NCBI GenBank assembly: GCA_025331445.1
Contig: JAIWNE010000118.1
Coordinates: 1-64,000 of the forward strand
Source of the DNA: Blakeslea trispora
Lineage: Eukaryota > Mucoromycota > Mucoromycetes > Mucorales > Choanephoraceae
DNA: 64,000 nt
Direction: 5' to 3'
The notes under the pieces are model-generated. The model was not told the origin of the DNA, did not search any database, and worked only from the letters and a program-made list of their open reading frames with translations. The translations under genes and the position numbers were made by a program. Shown here in pieces: positions 22,650 through 36,009 of this stretch (position 1 is its first letter; every line of letters begins with the position of its first letter).

Positions 22650-23128
22650 ATGTCAAATAAAGTCAACATTAAACCTTGGTTCAAGCAAAATAAGCGAGTT
22701 GAAGATTGGCAATATCTTAAAGTGAGAATGTAGTTTATCCTTTCTTTGTGGTTCTCTGAGGGAGGAGGTTTTCTAACTTACACGCTACATGTTTAGTTGG
22801 TCTGATGAAGATCTCAATGTAGAAGTGACTGAGTTATCTTTTCGAATGAGTATACAACAAGCTCTTCAGTCTATTTTCGGCCAAATAGGCGCTTCTTGTT
22901 ATATAAACATTTTAGACTGGAATAAGTTTCGAAATGAAGGCATTATCAAAGTTAAACAGAGGTAGATAGATCGATAAAGAATGAAGCCAATCGATGATTA
23001 ACTGTCTTTATAGCGAGCTTACTACTGTTTGGTCTGCTCTCTTAAATCATCAATTCACTATCTCGAACAAGCTCTGTATACTAGACATCTTATCCTCCTC
23101 AGCTTATCTAATTAATCTAGCAAACTAA
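22650..23128 (+). CDS. RPP14: Ribonuclease P protein subunit RPP14
   Basis: Three exons (22650-22729, 22797-22961, 23014-23128), 119 aa. Aligned by eye with human RPP14: YLKVRIWSDEDL, a FRMSIQQALQSIFGQIGAS helix matching the LFGEV region, NILDWNK, and TTVWSALLNHQFTISNKLCILDI matching the VKLWSSLTLLG...CAFRVI segment. RPP14 belongs to the POP5/Rpp14 fold of the RNase P complex, which trims pre-tRNA 5' ends. The first intron uses a weak GTAGTT donor at 22730 even though a consensus-like GTGAGA lies seven bases upstream; only the weak one keeps the frame. The stop is 36 bp from the convergent CAP stop. Confidence 0.84.
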
Positions 23129-23164
23129 TAATAAAGGATATTTTTTTTTTATTTCGATACAAGC

Positions 23165-24900
23165 TTATCCTGCATGTTCAACAGTGACAGTGACAAGTTT
23201 ACCATCGACAATGGTAGTCTTGAATTGCTCAGGAACAGGTACTTCCTTATATTCAATATCATCATGCTCTGCAGCTTGCTCAGGCAACAAAACATTCAAA
23301 GAAGTAGATTTGGCAGACAAAATTTCAACTCCCAAACAATCCTTTGAGAGATAGATTTCACCACCATCACACTTATCGACAGCAATTGTAGGAACAACCT
23401 TGAATACCTGCAAGGCAAATGACTTGGAATTGACCACGTCCACAGTAGACACAGTAGAATCAACAGCAATACCACACTTTGTACATGAATCAATAGTGAC
23501 AGCATTGACCTTACCCTTAATGCGAATGGTTGAGTTCTTACAGTTGAAGATATAGACAGCTTGATTGATGGCTGTCTCTTCAATGACAACTTCATGGTTA
23601 TTTTCGTGGTTTTCAACAACCCATTTGTTGGCCTCCAGTGAAGTCTTGGCTGCCTTTTTGAGTGTGTACTTGTCGGGTTTGTTGGGTGTAGGAGGACCTT
23701 GGCGTTTAGGTGAAGTAGGTGTAGTCACAGAGGAACCAGCACGCAAACTAGGGTTCTTGTGTGTCATCTCGCTCTTGTCTACCTTGCGCAAGTTGGCTGT
23801 CACACTGGATCCTTTGTTGATTTCGGCAAAGACAGCAGCAGCACCACTGCTGGCTTGAGTAGGCTTTTGATCATCTTCAATGACCATAGGTGGGGGTGGG
23901 GGTGGAGGTGGGGGTGGACCACCTGCAGCAGGAGCAGGAGCAGCAGGAGCAGCAGGAGCAGAGGCAGCAAGTGATTTACCAGCCACTGCTTCAGGCTTTT
24001 CACCATTAGCATTCCAGGTCAAACCTGTAGGAAAGTTTTCCTTGACATAAACAGCCAGATTTTCAAGAAGACCCAAAAAGGCTTGAGACCATTTAACATG
24101 TTCAGGACCTCTATCAAAAAAAAAAGAGGGTGGTTAAACATCAGACTCATCCATCAAACAATTCACCTTCACTTACTTTTCCTTCCATTCTTTAACAACG
24201 CGGTTTGAATAGAATTGAGCGGCATCTTTCATGTCACGAATAAAAGGCACAGGAGTGGGTTCCTATTGGTCAGAGAAAGTTAATTTAATATGAAACGCGT
24301 ATTCTGGATAGATTGCATGACTTTACACAAGTAAACCAACCGAGGGCTGGGATACCCTCAGCAACAGCACTTAGATGGTTGAATAAAGGATCAGGACGAT
24401 TCGCATCCTTGATTTCCATGATACTGCCTAAAGACTTTTGAATAGGTTCCAATAGTTTCATAAAAGTGGATGATGTCATATCAGGCTTTTGAGAAAGAGT
24501 CGAGATATAGATAATGTCCTTCTCGGCATCAATCGCTTGTTTGACTAAAAGGGCCTAATTAAAAGGGAAAGAATTGAGTTCAACGATGAAAGCTTGAACG
24601 CATAGAGCACATAAACTTTACTTGCTTGGCTACAAGACCACCAAGTTCTTGAGACAAACTCAAATATGTCTCGAGAGAGGTTCTGATGGCATCATCGTGC
24701 TTTTCAACAGCAACAGGTACTTTGGTATCGTCAGTAGAAGTAGTGGCTGTGTTAGCTGCTGGAGCAATGGCCTTGGGAGTAGATGGTGATTTGGCAGCTA
24801 CAGCAGAAGCGGAGGAAGAAGACATGGCCAAATCCTCGAGGCGTGTGGTGGCTACCTCGAGGCGCTTGATGAGATTAGCTAGTGAATGGAATTCAGACAT
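23165..24900 (-). CDS. SRV2: Adenylyl cyclase-associated protein (CAP/Srv2)
   Basis: Four exons (24900-24622, 24554-24327, 24262-24177, 24110-23165), 512 aa. The N-terminus starts with the cyclase-binding coiled segment (LIKRLEVATTRLEDLA), followed by the helical folded domain (GSIMEIKDANRPDPLFNHLSAVAEGIPALGW and FYSNRVVKEWKE). A poly-proline run (GGPPPPPPPPPPM, likely profilin/SH3 binding) and a WH2-like KGSSVTANLRKV stretch follow. The C-terminal beta-helix CARP domain contains AVYIFNCKNSTIRIKGKVNAV and SCTKCGIAVDS. CAP recycles cofilin-bound actin monomers and couples Ras to adenylyl cyclase. Introns preserve frame throughout. Confidence 0.95.
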
Positions 24901-25640
24901 GGTGTTGATGTCTGACTTGAGGAAACAGATGAAGATGAAAGAGAGAGAAAAAAGAAAAGCAGCAAAATTAAACTCCACTCTTTTACACATTATTAACTTT
25001 AAATTGAGACGAATTTACAAGTCATTTCAGTCATCATAGGAAACAATTAAAAGATACAAGTTCGCTTTAATGAAGCCAAGTAGCATGCTTCCCATTACAT
25101 GATCCGAAACTCATGCATCGATCGAATAGGCTATCATACTCCCAGTGAATGAATTGTTTTGCTCACATCTTTACTGCTGTTAATGCGATTGCATCAAAAC
25201 CAGCAACAATCAACCGCAAGTTCTTTACATCTATGACATCACTGCTGCTGCAAGTATTTCAATCAGTGCAGAGCAGTATTTCATGAGTAGGGATAGTTGT
25301 AATACTGACAGAACTATGCATGATAAGACATTATGACTAGGTGTGCCTGATTTCCTTCTCTAGAAACATTGAAGCCTCTCTCATAAAATAGCACTCTCTT
25401 CTATTCATTGCATCTGTGCACAGTGTAATTCTTAATGACACTCTTTAATTTGATGGTATGTTTTCCTCTTACTCATCAAGATGAATCCAAATCTATAGGC
25501 ACTGAAAATAATGAAAGCTCTCTGCTGTCCACAACTGCCTTAACCAGCTCAGTTTTCTTAAAGAAGAAGTGTGTGTATATGATTTATTCTGATGAGATGT
25601 GCAATCTATTTTCTGGATATGCTGTTATTAAGTAGAATGA
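24901..25640. other. Intergenic upstream of the CAP gene
   Basis: 740 bp between the CAP start and the 3' end of the epimerase gene, both on the minus strand. It should contain the CAP promoter. Short open frames only, nothing recognised. Confidence 0.6.
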
Positions 25641-26949
<1,309 letters not shown>

Positions 26950-27516
26950 ATTAATTATGTTTTGATATTTATTTTTTCTAGTAATAAACAGAAGATAAAC
27001 TAATCAAATTAGTAGAAAACAGCCTTTATATAAGTTGTTTATTTTCAAAGACCGATTGAAACTAAGTTTGGACTAACTTTATCTTAGGTAATCCATCTAC
27101 CTTTCCATACAAAGTAACTGTCATTTTTTCTGTACCTATCGCATCACAACAGGACACAACTGAAACATATCATTGGACCTAAAGAGAGAAAGAGAGAAAA
27201 TCAATGCTAACAAATGACAGTGTTTGAATTGTTAAAGCATAGAATCGAACGATGAGGCTGAGGCATGTTACTTAAAAATAGAAGCAGAGAGAAGACAAGA
27301 GTACGTTTTTGGAAATATCGTAAATGCTGCTCTACAGAACGATTTTTGCTCAAATCAGCTTTACTTTATTAAAGTGCCCTTTTTTCTCTTTTACTGTTCC
27401 CCCCCCCAAGACAGAGGATACTATAAATAGTCAACAGCCGGCTTATATAATCAATGATGGTTTCACAACAACTGATTGATTGTCTTGATTAAATAAGCAA
27501 AACTTTATTAACTTTG
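26950..27516. other. Intergenic upstream of the epimerase gene
   Basis: 567 bp holding the epimerase promoter and the importin 3' region. Contains a C run at about 27400-27408. No gene is supported. Confidence 0.6.
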
Positions 27517-30500
27517 TTACATCACAGACAGATTGCTACGGTGTTGCTCGGCAATCGATAGTACCTCCATCATGTTGCTTTGGTGGTCTGGACTCAATTC
27601 ATGAGTCAAGTGGGAATATAGATCAGGACGGCGTTGCTGCAAGTCTAGAGTGCGATAGAGCTTAGCATAACGAATCATTCTTATCGCTTCAATTACCTCT
27701 AAATACTTGTTCAAAGACTATATATGGATCAATCTTGTCCAATGGAGACTCAAACAAGATTTCTTCTGCCAATTCTTCTTCGTCGTCTTCTTGGTCATTT
27801 GAAGTGTTTGTGTCTTTATTGTCAGCTGCTTTTTGTGCCAAATATTCCAAATATTCTGTATCTTCGTTGTGCACATTTCCATCTATTCATCATGCTTAAT
27901 ACTGACTATCTGTACTCACTTTCTTCTGACTATACCTTCATCGTCATCCTCTTCGCCATCGTCTTCTTCGTCATCGTCTTCTTCGTCATCGTCTTCTTCG
28001 ACATCCTCTGCTTCTTCTTCCTCTCCTTCTTCTTCCTCTTCATCTTCGCTATCATTATCGTTGTCTTCATCTTCGTCTTGAGCTTCTTCGGTTTGCTCCT
28101 GCTTGTACAATTGCTGCATCTCTTCACGATCTATCAACACAATTTAGTTTGAAGAAGCTCTTTTCTGTATCATGTCAGAACCTACTCTCTATAGCTTTTG
28201 GAAGGCTTTCAAACACATGAGAGACACTGACAAGAATTTGGGACCATCCAGACTGTAATGATAAGGGAATGCTCTCTGTTGGTAAAGCCAAAAGGGAGCA
28301 AAGTGTCAATATAACCAATTTCTTATCATGTACTCTACAAGATATGAAACAAACATTAGTTTTTCTTTCTGTTTTCCATATCTTCTTCACATGCCTTGAA
28401 AACTTGTTCAAATTGGAAAACCAAAGAGTGAAGAATCCTTGTGTCCATTGATTTTCTTCCAAGATATGAAGTGTCAGTAATGGGTTGTAATAGAGACAAT
28501 TAATGACCTATTTGCTTGCCGTTAGACAATTGAGAGAACTGTAAAATAGTGACAAGATACTTACCACTTCAAGACAATAGACTTTGAATTCCATCGACTC
28601 AATCTGTCCTGTTGACATGTATTGAAAAGACAGCTGCAGAAATGGCAAAACGCACTGAAAAAAAAAAAAAGAGAGTTGTTGAACGCTTTGTTTTCTGTAT
28701 ACCTTTTTTCTCTGTAACTTACCATATCCACCATTCCCTTGCAATGAAGTAGAACGGATTCCATAAGCTTACAAGCACATACACGGTCATTTTCAGTTAC
28801 ATTATCAGCTTTCATTACGAAATCAATAATGTCAAACATCATATGTTTAATATGATCATTAGCTACAAATACTTCATGACCATATGCAATCAAGTTGTCC
28901 AAAGCAGATGTCAGCTCACTCATAAAACTAATACCAGTGTCTTTGAATTCTCGATAGATCATCTCAAACACACTCCACATGGTTGAAGATACTCGTTTAG
29001 ATGAGAAAGTACATGAATCGATGAAATCAAATATCTCGTCATAGAGATCCACAATATGATTCTCTAATGTACACTGAATCACAGGCAGTAACTCAATTTC
29101 TATTTGCTGCACAATATCAGGTGAATCCTCTAATCTTAATACCAGTGTGTTTATGGCTTTTAGTATGCCCATAGCAGACATTGTCTTATCGCTTCCCTCA
29201 TTGACGCGCGCACTGCGCTCACTCACTAGTAATTCGTTATCTTGCTGGTACTGTTGTTGGTAGGTGTGTATGAGATCTTCCATGATGCGTAGTAGATTAT
29301 CACGTAACTGCCCACAGAGCTGAATTGCAAGAGGTGTGAGTTGTTTTCCAAATGCCTCAACAAATCCTTCAATAACAGAAGACAGTAGATCAACATCAAC
29401 TTCACTTGTAAGGTTGAGTAATTGTTGCATGATGCCCGGTAGATTTGGAATCATGGCATCTCGAACTAGTCTTTGTATTAGCTATCATTGATCACACTCC
29501 TCTTTTTTTTTCTGGATATTCACTTACCACTTTGGTGACAAATCATTGGATGCAAAGCAAGTGCTGCCTGAACTCTGACAGGAACTTCTGGGTCATGAAG
29601 GCAATCCAATACGTTTTGATACAATGTACCCAAATTCTAAAATACATTTAGTAATCTGACTGCATCACCAAATCGAGTCTTACTTTACTTGTTCGTTTTC
29701 GAATTCAATATCGCTAAAGTGTCTTGTAATATCGCAGGCCTATCACAATACGGATAAGTCATCATTCGTCTTGAGTGATAGGGCATACTTACTCTTGCAC
29801 GTAGATACGGCAGCTGACTCTTGAATTCAGGAAATACATGCATGACAAAGAAAGGCTCCATAGTATCTGACACCTGAGATTTACTATCGAGTATGAGAGG
29901 AGCAAGTACGCCAATGATACAAAGAGCACCGTCTTTGTCACGGTGATTTTTTTGACTATCGGCTGTCTCCAAGTACTGATTCAGTATGTTGTTGACAAAT
30001 CTCAAAATATTCATAAAAGTATGTTGCTTGCGGTCTCTTGCTAGGTCTACCAGTAAAGCAATGGCGCATTCGTGGTTGGAATGAGATCCTTCAGGTGGAT
30101 CTACCGACAAGATGTAAGAATACTAAAAAAATCATTTCGAATAACAATGTTTACCGATCCTCTTGTGAATGTATTCAATTGCATCCTCTGTCCACAGCTG
30201 TTCATCTTCAGCAGAGAATCGAAGTTGCGGGAACAAGAAATGAGCGATCAAGGTATCTGTGTAGGGCTTGATGATTTTCCATGTCACTTTGTGCTTGATG
30301 CTGTCGTTAAAAAAGACGGCTGATAATGCCAAACATTTGTTCGACATCCAGTGCTCCTGTTTAATCCAGCCATCAATCTGATCGAGATAAGTTTGCAAGA
30401 TATTGGGGGCAAAGTTGACGATAAACATCTTTGCGAAGCCTGTATACCTTGTATAATTAGAAGGTAAGAGAGCAGGGTTACCATACTTGCTAAACAATCT

Positions 30501-31655
30501 GTTTAGGCAATGGTAAGCCCACTTCTTTGCTTTCCACCAAATAAAATGCTCACGCTCTGCAGGGTCCGTGGGCATGATCTCATTGCTCACCTTCTTGTTG
30601 ATCAACTGGAGAAAGAGCGTTCCCCAAGGTATGAGAGAAGTAGAGGGGTCTTGTAAGCATTTTGGCAATTCTACTTGAATACTGGAATGGTAGGTTTTGA
30701 GAGCAAGCTTGAGTAGTTCTGCAGCTTCCAGGTTGTCCATTTGTATCAACTTGTTGCATACATGATGAATGGCAGGAAATGTGAGTTTGATTATCTGTCT
30801 CAAAGGCTCTCGATGCTCAATTGACTTCCACCTGATTTTTTTTATGTAAAAAGTATCAAGTTAGTTGTAAAAAAGAAAAGATAAGATTGTATTAGTAGAG
30901 GTCCAATGAACTTACTGGAATGCTTTTACTACTTCTTGCAGTGCTATCAATCCAACTTGAACAAAATGAATGTCCTCTGATGTCATGAACTGTTCCAGCT
31001 CGTTAACAAAAGTAGGCCAATTGTCCGGAAAGTCGCAGGCAATGATATGATTTAATGAGGCTGCCAATTGTACTCTGTAGACGAAATAATGAGTTCTTTA
31101 CTTTTTTGCTTTTAGAACTACATACTTGACAGCAGGCGGAGCTGTAATCAATGCATGAAGGATACGTGCTCTAATGACCGACTTGTCTTGTTCACTAATA
31201 ACTGTATTGCTAGATTTATCCCAGCCTTTGCAAATACGGTTTTTAAAGTAAATGGCAGCTAAACAGATATTTGTATATATATAAAAAAAAAGAGAGGAAT
31301 TTTAGCCTGCACAAAATAGTTCAACATGCTCTTGTTCTCTGTTTTTATCTTCTCCTGCACTCTTTCTCCATTTTTGTTCCTCTTTTTTAAATGAATTCAT
31401 ACCTGCCTGACGAGCACCCATATCCAACTCTTTTGTGGCTTGAATTTGAAGAACCATAGGTAAAAAATCAGGTTGTAGTTCGATCTGAAAGGAACCAATG
31501 TGTTGATAAATACGATTGTGTAATTGACTCCTAGTGCTTTTTTTGAAAAAGCTTATAATGCTTACGTTTCTTATGTTGGTCTCAGCTTCTCTACGTATAC
31601 TAGGATCTGGATGATATGTAGCTACAAAGAGCTGATATACTGAATTTTGATCCAT
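27517..31655 (-). CDS. NMD5: Importin-7/8-type karyopherin (Nmd5/Sxm1 family)
   Basis: Fifteen exons on the minus strand: 31655-31566, 31484-31403, 31258-31126, 31074-30916, 30831-30155, 30100-29793, 29739-29689, 29636-29528, 29459-28723, 28654-28565, 28507-28395, 28334-28186, 28130-27936, 27882-27697, 27644-27517. They give 1068 aa, right for the family. The N-terminal importin-beta domain shows ARQAAAIYFKNRICKGW; HEAT-like helices follow, including KDGALCIIG, MPTDP and VPVRVQAALALHPMI. A strongly acidic stretch near residues 915-965 and a final FRDLQQRRPDLYSHLTHELSP match importin 7/8. It should carry ribosomal proteins, histones or kinases into the nucleus in a Ran-dependent way. The intron after exon 11 uses a GC donor. 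The exon 6 acceptor is the least certain junction. Confidence 0.9.
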
Positions 31656-31910
31656 TCTATTTATTGACGCGTTCTTGAGTTATGACAACAGAAAGAGAGA
31701 GAAAAAGTGAATAAAAGAAAATTAATCTCTTTTTATTTTATTTTTAAAAAATAACTTTGCCGGAAAGCTAAAGTGTCTAAAGGATTATAAGGGATAAGTA
31801 GGCTGGTTTATTTGATAAAGAATAAATGAATTTGTATGTAAAATATATGGATATGTGCTGCACTTGTTTAGGTGATGTTGCTTATATTTGCAAATTTTTC
31901 TTTAAAGAAC

Positions 31911-33127
31911 TCATTCTTGTTTGACATTGGACCCTCTGCCTGAGTTAGTAGCATTACCTCCAGAGTTTCCTTGTTGATCACCACCATAAGACCAGTAACC
32001 ATGACCACCTGGATTTGAGGGTTGGTGCTGCGAGTGAGGTAAGGAAGGCAAGCCAGGTCCTTGGTTAGCATAAGGTGATTGCTGAGATTGATAGTAAGGC
32101 TGCTGGTTATAGCTAGGTTGGTAAGGTTGAGGCAGAGAATTGTTATTGTAGTTTGGATATCTAGGTTGCTGATTGTAAGATGGCATTGGCATTTGAGATT
32201 GATTCACATAAGGTGGCATGTTATTCTGAGGAGGGGGAGGATTGTTACTGGGTGGATTACCAGTGGTAGAGACAGGAGGAATCATGTTGGACTGTCTAAT
32301 CATATTTGGAGAAGGTTGCATCATTGGACTGTGAGATGCGGTTGTCTGAGGTGATAGCTATGTCGAAACATGAGTAATGTGTCTTTTGGTCTATATTATT
32401 TTTCTTTACATTTTTAGTCTCTTCGGGAATACGGTTAACAACAGATGAAGCAGTAACAGATGAAGGATTGATGCTTGACTCCATTGGTGGTTGGGATGGT
32501 TGTGACGGTGCTTGCAAACGAGTACTACTGCTTTCTTCTGCTGGAAGGTCTGTGTTTGTCTACGTTTAAAAATCAGTTACATCATGCGACTTATAACGCG
32601 TATAAATGTTTATTTCTTACTTCCGTTGCTGCTGGATCGGGTGTGTTTAGACAATTCTGAATAAGATTTTTACCTTCTGGCTTAGTTACGATAGGCTGTA
32701 GCTTGGTAGTTGTAAAAGTATAGACAAGACCGGTTTCTGAGACAACCAACAACAAAACTTGAGTACCCGTTAAAGTAGATAACTCATAAGCCTTTTTTTT
32801 TGGTTGATGTTTTATTAACAATCAGACAAATACACTTGTGCTTTTGATATACCTTTTTCATGATACCGGCCTTACGCTTTGAGAAAGTGATATGTCTTCT
32901 GTTTTTATCTTCAATATACTCAATCTTGATCTTTCTTCTTCCACTACGTTTAGTGGGCTTGGATTCAGAGTCATCAGAATCGTCTTGGTTAGCAAAATCT
33001 ACTTCGTTTAGTTTTTTCTGGCTGGCGTTTCCAAGAGGGTAAGATACAAAAGAAATTAGGAGATAAGTACCACTATATTCAATAAAAGGAATACTTGTTT
33101 TCTTTATATATACCCTGCAGGCAACAT
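31911..33127 (-). CDS. MCM1: MADS-box transcription factor, SRF/MCM1 type
   Basis: Five exons (33127-33114, 33021-32853, 32791-32621, 32559-32410, 32357-31911), 316 aa. After an acidic leader comes a full SRF-type MADS domain: RRKIKIEYIEDKNRRHITFSK, then KRKAGIMKKAYELSTLTGTQ and VLLLVVSETGLVYTFTT, followed by the SAM-type extension KLQPIVTKPEGKNLIQNCL. The MADS domain is split after IMKK by a 61-bp intron. The C-terminal half is rich in Pro, Asn, Gln, Tyr and Ser and looks disordered. SRF/Mcm1 proteins bind CC(A/T)6GG-like boxes as dimers and recruit partners for cell-cycle, mating or stress programmes. The first exon is only 14 nt, supported by frame and splice sites. Confidence 0.92.
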
Positions 33128-36009
33128 TTTGTGTGTATTTATATATATATAGAGAAAGAAACTATTCGTGCACTAGTAATTTTTCTTTTCGTGCAATAAA
33201 AAAAAAGTGAAAACAATCTGCGGACTTGGAAAATGGTTCCAAAAAAAAAAATTGGATCAACAGAATCCTTGGATACGGAGATATAAAAACATCCCAGCCA
33301 TATCCTCTAATATCTCGGTGTGAATCAAAGGACACATTCTTTATCGTTAAATAAATATCATTGGAGATTTGGTATTAATTTAAAGGACTATCAGCCAAAC
33401 TCAAGTAGGCTTGTTACTGATAGTCAGTTCATCTCTGTCATATCTCTATTCCTTTGAATGGTCCATTACTTTGACCTACTAGATTCGACACTGGTGATAC
33501 CGTGAGTTAATCTCATTACACACATTCCCCTTCTTTTAGACCTTTTTGAGTTTGACTGGGGGAAAGGAGTACGAAACACTATACTACAACATTTTATAAA
33601 GAAAAATTGCTGTCCTTTTATTGATTATTTGAGCGAGAGTTAGATTGATGTAAGGGATTCTAAAAAGCAGCTTTAAGCAAATCCTGCAATTGCAACATGC
33701 TGCATTTGCTAAAAACATTTCTTTCGGAGTAAGACTACAGAGATATTTTGTTTCTGTGTATTGTATTTCTTCACTGATGAAGTCTATAATCCTATCGTTA
33801 GTAAAAGTAAGGGGTTTTCTTTAAAATACAAGGATTGCGTAACTCTAAGGATTAAATTGCTATCTTTTGGTATAGGCAATGCGAAACACATTCAAGCTTT
33901 GAATGTCTGCTCAACTTGAGGTTAAGCTCTCATTATCATTTGACAACTGATTTAATTTGAAAACACCAATAAAGAAAAAACTTGCTTGAATGATGTTGGG
34001 CTAGTTTTCGTTCTTCGACAAGGAGAGTGCTTTTTTTTGTTAGACTGATTTTCCTCTTTCTCAAACAAATCCTTTTATGAAAAAAAAATTGAAGAGAATT
34101 TTAACAAAGCATTTGAAACTGTCAAAGCTAAAATTATTTAAGCTTTTTTGCCCTAGAGCCAAGCTAATAGGACGAAGGGAATTGTTGGTCTTGTGTAACA
34201 TGATCCGCTCTGAAAAAGGAAGTGTTCAGGTACTTTTATGCATGAAATTCAACATACTATTGAGAGTAGTGTTGGTTCACAAAGAATACATCCTGATCTA
34301 CCAAAGAAAGTGTTGATTGAAATTTCGACGATTAGCTGTAAAGCGTGAAGCTACTCGACATGGTTTCAAAAAAAAAGGAAGAGAAATACCATCTATGTTG
34401 CTTTAATTAATCCTGTTTCTAAATTCAGTAAATAGGCAATAAGAATAGCTTCAAAAAGGAAGAACATCAGTCTATACCAAAGAAGAGAAGGCAATTCAAA
34501 GCAAACAATTTCAAGAACATGAGCCAATCAAATAAAAGCATGATTCTCAGTAAGCCTTTGTTAGCAAAGCAACTGGATAAAATGCTAACAAATTACTCTT
34601 GTATTGATTATGAGCAGCTATTATGAATACATGTACAAAATAGCTAAAAAATTGATATCTTTGCAGTGCTTCAAATCATCTATTTATCAAACTGCTTGTT
34701 GTGGTAATAGTCTTCAATTCTATAGTTTGCATCCGGTTTGATCTGTAAAATTTTAACATTTGATGGATAGTTAGAACAATGGTATACTTGGCATGTTCGT
34801 TTTATGCAAACGATTATTCTTGATAGCTCAATAGCTGCTCTTTCTGTTAGCCTTTAAAAGACGTTAGTTGAGCATATATTCAGAGCAAGAAACATTGCTT
34901 GGATCACTATTATTTTTATCTTGTAAAAAAATGAAAAAGTAAGACCAAGTCTAGTATCGTTTGTTATCGCTAATAGAAAACATGTTCTTGCATTGATCTA
35001 ACGTCTATATTTGTAACAAAAAAAAAGGAGAGTTACGCCATTGGGGAGGATTCTCATGTCGCTGTGTTGCTTCAGAATCAGCTTGCGTACTAAGCAAGAA
35101 ATTGATAGGGGTTCCTTCAGCTTTTAGTATAGACGAAGACCGTGCTGGCGAATCGAAGACATCATTGACTGTAGACAATCATTACAATCTCTACTCAAAG
35201 AGTATTGGTATCGTTGTTGTGGGTTGAAACTGTATTTCGAATTAGTCTTTATAGCAAGCCGCCTGTTCAACAAGCTTGGGCCTCAAATGATGACCAAAAA
35301 ATATATTGCCAACACTATTAGTCATTCAATCTCAAAAAAAAAACTAGAGATCCTAGCAATGATCAAGAGAAGGTTCTTGATCCTTGAACATCCAGTGATA
35401 GTTATGTTTTACGCTTCCCGAGTAATCGATCTCTTTACGACAAGTGCTTGCATTTTTCTAAACATTAGTCCGATGAATTTTTCTGACATGTAACTTTATT
35501 AACAGATAAATAAGCTGATGCGTTTATACAACCAAAGGCATCTATTACACCTTTATTCTCATTCTTTCAAAGAGGTCTCCTAGATTTTCTTTGCACTCTA
35601 CTTGAAAGATGCAAGGACTCTACCGAGCTCCCTCTTCTTGTTGCAACCTTATCGTTGTAAAGAAGTGTTATCAAATCTTGTCAGCACAATAACTCAGTTT
35701 AAATTCAGTGACCCAATTGCTCATTTGAGAAAAAGGGTGACATCACAATTTCACTCATTTCAGATTTTTCCTAATTTTTTTCAAAAATGAAAAAAAAAAA
35801 AATGTCTGAGTTTGATTGATTACCAACTATATTGGCTCTCTCGTCTTGCCCGCTCCTTATAGTCCACTCAGTGAATCCCGGCTGATGCCCCCTTCAAAAA
35901 TTTATGAAAAAAAAATACACCCTTGAATTTCTGGGGAAAGTAAAATAGTCAAGAAAGTTATACGGCACTGAATTTTTCTTCTTTTCTAGTTTAACAATAA
36001 CTTTCAACT
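33128..36009. other. Large intergenic region between divergent MADS-box and ATP1 genes
   Basis: 2.9 kb, the largest gap between protein genes that shows no feature at all. AT-rich, with open frames of at most 89 codons (for example 34077-34316 and 35224-35493) that lack motifs, codon bias or plausible splice partners. It must contain the ATP1 and MADS-box promoters; anything else is unresolved. Confidence 0.55.

Noticed and set aside
27724..28152. 142-codon plus-strand hydrophobic frame that looks like a membrane protein
   Set aside because: It is antisense to the acidic GAT/GAA repeat of the importin; Phe/Val/Ile/Leu text arises from complementing Asp/Glu codons.
28395..28400. GT donor AA|GTTTTC for the importin intron instead of the GC donor
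   Set aside because: It keeps frame but shortens the conserved block by two residues, whereas the GC donor gives exact family spacing and a better consensus.
35224..35493. 89-codon frame in the 2.9-kb gap
   Set aside because: No motif, no codon bias, no splice partners; the length is expected by chance in this region.
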